Assembly (NCBI RefSeq): GCF_003609995.1
Contig: NZ_AP018786.1
Coordinates: 2,242,001-2,306,000, forward strand
Origin: Sutterella megalosphaeroides
GTDB taxonomy: Bacteria > Pseudomonadota > Gammaproteobacteria > Burkholderiales > Burkholderiaceae_F
Direction of reading: 5' to 3'
DNA length: 64,000 bases
In this document: positions 61,302 through 64,000 of the stretch, in pieces
Numbering within the stretch: the stretch's first letter is position 1
Layout: each line of letters begins with the position of its first letter
The notes under the pieces: model-generated
Databases searched by the model: none
What the model saw: only the letters and a program-made list of their open reading frames with translations
Told to the model about the DNA's origin: nothing
Program-made: the position numbers and the translations under genes

Positions 61302-63791
61302 TTACGCGGGCTGCGCCGACGCGGGAGCGGATTCGACGCTCGCGGGGGCGGGCGGAACCGCACCCTGAGCCTCGGGCTTCTTGTCGGTCGCCGCGGCCGT
61401 CGCGTTCGCCGCGAGCGGTTCGGGCATCCGCACGAGCGCTTCCTTCAGCACGTCGTCGATTGTCTTCACGTAGACGACCTTCAGATCCTTCAGCACGTCT
61501 TCGCCGATTTCCTTCATGTCCTTGCGGTTTTCGTCGGGGACGAGCACCGTGCGAACGCCGCCGCGGGCGGCCGCGAGGAGCTTTTCCTTCAGGCCGCCGA
61601 TGGCGGTAACGCGACCGCGCAGGGTGATTTCACCCGTCATGGCGACGTCGCTGCGCACGGGGATGCCCGTGAGCGAGGACACCATGGCAGTCGTGATCGC
61701 CGCACCGGCCGAAGGACCGTCCTTCGGGGTCGCGCCTTCGGGGAAGTGCACGTGCCAGTCGGTCGAGTAGAAGACGTCGCTCGGGATGCCGAACGAGGCC
61801 GCACGCGAACGCACGACGGAGCGCGCCGCTTCGACGCTTTCCTTCATGACGTCGCCGAGGCTGCCCGTACGGATCACGTTGCCCTTGCCCGGGAACGTGA
61901 CGACTTCGACGTTCAGAATGTCGCCGCCCACGCTCGACCACGCAAGACCGTTCACGTACCCCACGGCGGGAGCGCGTTCGGCTTCGGTGATATCGTACTG
62001 ACGGATGCCGAGGTACTTCTCGACCGCCTTGTCGTCGACGACGATCGGCAGTTCGGGCTTCCCTTCCTTCTTTTCGAGTTCCTCAAGGAGGATCTTGCGA
62101 AGGATGCGACCGATCGTACGTTCGAGCTGGCGCACGCCCGCTTCGCGCGTGTAGTAGCGGATCACCTCAAGGATCGCCGAGCGCTCGATGCGCACTTCGT
62201 CCTCTTTGATGCCGCAGGCGCGCATCTGCTTGCCGACGAGGTGCTGTTCGGCAATGTGCACCTTCTCGTCTTCCGTGTAGCCTTCGAGGTCGATCACTTC
62301 CATACGATCGAGCAACGCCGGCGGAATGTTGTACGAATTCGAGGTCGCCACGAAGAAGACGTCCGAGAGGTCGAACGGCAGCTCGACGTAGTGGTCTTCG
62401 AACGAATTGTTCTGTTCGGGGTCGAGCACTTCGAGAAGCGCCGAATTGGGGTCGCCGCGCACGCCGCCCGAAATCTTGTCGATTTCGTCAAGGAGGAAGA
62501 GCGGATTGCGAACGCCCGCCTTCATGAGGTGCTTGATGACCTGCCCCGGCATCGCGCCCACGTACGTACGGCGATGACCGCGGATTTCCGCTTCGTCGGC
62601 GATGCCGCCGAGCGCCATGCGAACGTAGTTGCGGTTCGTCGCGCGCGCGATCGAACGACCGAGCGAGGTTTTGCCCACACCCGGACCGCCCACGAGGCAG
62701 AGAATCGGCGCCTTCATCTTGTCCTGGCGCTTCTGAACGGCCAGGTACTCGAGAATGCGTTCCTTCACCTTCTTGAGACCCCAGTGGTCCTCGTCGAGGA
62801 CCTGACGGGCGTGCTCGATGTCGGAGTTGACTTCGCACTTCTTCGTCCACGGCAAGTCGAGAAGCGTGTCGACGTAGCCGCGCACCACGGCCGCTTCGGC
62901 CGCCGTGGGCGACATGCCCTTCAGACGACGCACTTCTTCGAGCGCCGCCTTTTGCACCTCGGCGGGGAGCTTTGCTTCGCGCACCTTCTTTTCGAGCGCG
63001 GCCGTGTCGTCGGGACCGTCCTCGTCCTCGGACATGCCGAGTTCCTTGCGGATGGCCTTCATCTGCTCGTTGAGGTAGTACTCGCGCTGATTGCGGTCCA
63101 TCTGATCCTTGACGCGCATCTGGATGCGGCGGTCGATCTGACCGCTTTGCTGCAGGCGCTGCATGAGCTCAAGCAACATGTCGAAGCGCTTGAAGGGATC
63201 GATTTCGCGAATGAAGGCGATGCGCTCCTCGGTCGAGAGCGGAAGCACGGCCGCTGCGAGGTCGCAGCAGAGCACGGGATCCGACTCTTTCTCGATGGCT
63301 TCGAACACTTCGGCCGGAACCTTGCGGTCGCCCGAGAGGAAGTGGCGCACGCCGCTCACGAGCGACACGCGGAAGGGCGCGAGCTCGTTTTCGGGGGCGT
63401 CGAGCGTCGGAATGTCCTCAACGACCGCTTCGTAGTAATCCTTGTCGGGATCTTCCGAACCGGGGAGGACAAGGGACTTGAGCGAGCAGCGCGTCAAACC
63501 GCGCACGAGCCCCTTCACGGAGCCGTCGGGCAGGCGCAGAAGCTGCGTGATTTCACCCACGACGCCCACGTCCCAAAGGTCTTCGGCCTTCGGTTCGTCG
63601 ACTTCTTTCTGGCGTTGCGTGAGCAGGACCACCTTGGCGTCCGTTTCCTTCAGCGCGGCCTGAGCGGCCGACACCGAAACCGGTCGCGACATGAAGACGG
63701 TGGTCATCGTATTGGGCCCCACCACCATGTCGCGAAGCGGCACCACGGGCAGACGCTGCGGTGTTCCCGGGGAATTGAACTTGTTGGTCAA
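61302..63791 (-). CDS. lon: ATP-dependent protease Lon
   Basis: An 829-residue cytoplasmic protease that degrades misfolded and regulatory proteins. Residues 10-205 are the substrate-binding N domain (RLPVVPLRDMVVGPNTM). The AAA+ module has LVGGPGVGKTSLGRSIARAT near residue 365 and the Walker B LLDEIDKISGG near 430. The protease domain has PKDGPSAGAAITTAM with catalytic Ser694 and the Lys in GLKEKLLAAARGGV about 43 residues later. The start is TTG at 63791 with AGGA upstream. The C-terminal 35 residues are an Ala/Pro/Glu-rich tail not usual in Lon. A sigma-32 promoter lies just upstream, so it should be heat-induced. Confidence 0.98.
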   Translation of the reverse strand: MTNKFNSPGTPQRLPVVPLRDMVVGPNTMTTVFMSRPVSVSAAQAALKETDAKVVLLTQRQKEVDEPKAEDLWDVGVVGEITQLLRLPDGSVKGLVRGLTRCSLKSLVLPGSEDPDKDYYEAVVEDIPTLDAPENELAPFRVSLVSGVRHFLSGDRKVPAEVFEAIEKESDPVLCCDLAAAVLPLSTEERIAFIREIDPFKRFDMLLELMQRLQQSGQIDRRIQMRVKDQMDRNQREYYLNEQMKAIRKELGMSEDEDGPDDTAALEKKVREAKLPAEVQKAALEEVRRLKGMSPTAAEAAVVRGYVDTLLDLPWTKKCEVNSDIEHARQVLDEDHWGLKKVKERILEYLAVQKRQDKMKAPILCLVGGPGVGKTSLGRSIARATNRNYVRMALGGIADEAEIRGHRRTYVGAMPGQVIKHLMKAGVRNPLFLLDEIDKISGGVRGDPNSALLEVLDPEQNNSFEDHYVELPFDLSDVFFVATSNSYNIPPALLDRMEVIDLEGYTEDEKVHIAEQHLVGKQMRACGIKEDEVRIERSAILEVIRYYTREAGVRQLERTIGRILRKILLEELEKKEGKPELPIVVDDKAVEKYLGIRQYDITEAERAPAVGYVNGLAWSSVGGDILNVEVVTFPGKGNVIRTGSLGDVMKESVEAARSVVRSRAASFGIPSDVFYSTDWHVHFPEGATPKDGPSAGAAITTAMVSSLTGIPVRSDVAMTGEITLRGRVTAIGGLKEKLLAAARGGVRTVLVPDENRKDMKEIGEDVLKDLKVVYVKTIDDVLKEALVRMPEPLAANATAAATDKKPEAQGAVPPAPASVESAPASAQPA

Positions 63792-63827
63792 AGTTGTAGT
63801 TCCTAAAGAATTCTGTCGGTACGTCTT

Positions 63828-63855
63828 ATATGGGGACGGCTCCGCGGGTTTTCAA
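63828..63855 (-). promoter_or_regulatory. Heat-shock (sigma-32) promoter of lon
   Basis: On the minus strand TTGAAA (63850-63855), 14-base spacer, CCCCATAT (63828-63835), matching the recalled RpoH consensus (CTTGAA, 13-15 bases, CCCCATnT) except the first C. It overlaps the stop codon of the upstream gene and leaves a leader of roughly 30 bases before the TTG start. Confidence 0.85.
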
Positions 63856-64000
63856 TGCGAAACCGCCCGCACGACGAAATCGGCGCCGATGGGGCGAAGC
63901 CCGGCCTCCGAAAGCCGGGCGTCGGGCGCAGGCCAGTCCCCGCGAAAGGTCGCCCCGGGCGTCCGGTCGGGCACCGTCAGGCGGAAGGCGCCTGCGTGCC
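63852..64000 (-). CDS. C-terminal end of an unidentified protein (cut by window edge)
   Basis: The last 48 codons of a minus-strand gene ending with TGA at 63852-63854. The visible end reads FRLTVPDRTPGATFRGDWPA and then ARLSEAGLRPIGADFVVRAV, with SH as the last two residues; the composition and codon use are coding-like. It is not the C-terminus of ClpX, which often precedes lon. Product unknown. Confidence 0.55.
   Translation of the reverse strand, partial: HAGAFRLTVPDRTPGATFRGDWPAPDARLSEAGLRPIGADFVVRAVSH

Overview
The window is 64 kb of GC-rich DNA from a betaproteobacterium. It most resembles a gut-adapted member of the Sutterellaceae (Burkholderiales). The reasons are an anaerobic class III ribonucleotide reductase, a secreted aryl-sulfate sulfotransferase, a secreted C69 dipeptidase, beta-type GuaB/GuaA/ParC/ParE/Lon, and a lon - tRNA-Val - tRNA-Asp - ppiD arrangement. 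The genus is inferred from gene content; no rRNA is present. Nearly all long plus-strand ORFs opposite minus-strand genes (and the reverse) are GC-driven shadows and were left out.

Layout, left to right. 1-1.2 kb: 5' part of an exported aryl-sulfate sulfotransferase. 1.5-10.7 kb (all minus): a ureide and carbamoyl-phosphate cluster made of two membrane carriers (one frameshifted), ureidoglycine aminohydrolase AllE, an aspartate-carbamoyltransferase-like enzyme lacking the aspartate-binding motif, carbamate kinase, an AraC-type regulator, an unknown protein and a nitroreductase. 10.9-14 kb: nrdD with its glycyl-radical domain on a separate 65-residue gene, then nrdG, behind an NrdR box. 14-15.7 kb: a long gene-poor stretch with hairpins and repeats. 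15.7-23.3 kb (plus): two tandem acyl-CoA synthetase paralogues, guaB and guaA. 23.3-27.7 kb: an accessory island of lower GC with an IS1634-type transposase, two related tiny proteins, two HicB-like antitoxins without visible HicA partners, and a 34-residue hydrophobic peptide gene with its own terminator. 27.8-33 kb: secreted C69 dipeptidase, LysR regulator and a NarX-like sensor kinase with no adjacent response regulator. 33-38.1 kb: parE-parC. 38.3-46.8 kb: FGGY sugar kinase, a four-gene P1B-ATPase cluster with an unusual membrane metal motif, and a PiT phosphate transporter behind a three-repeat Pho box. 46.9-58.2 kb (minus): kdpFABCDE preceded by an extra 33-residue membrane peptide, then an osmoprotectant ABC transporter. 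58.3-64 kb: ppiD, three tRNA-Asp genes, tRNA-Val, lon behind a sigma-32 promoter, and the 3' end of an unidentified gene.

How the parts fit. The first cluster looks built to take up a ureide-type compound, release ammonia (AllE) and conserve carbamoyl phosphate as ATP through the carbamate kinase. Three copies of a 16-bp motif, two of them spaced exactly 22 bp apart, lie upstream of allE and are the likely sites of the AraC regulator. The right half is largely ion and osmotic homeostasis (metal ATPase, phosphate, potassium, osmoprotectant) and protein quality control (PpiD, Lon).

Most unusual items: the ATCase-like enzyme without its aspartate motif in a ureide cluster; the split NrdD; the hydrophobic peptide gene divergent from an orphan HicB-like regulator; the P1B-ATPase with YSC in place of CPC; and the additional 33-residue membrane peptide at the head of the kdp operon.
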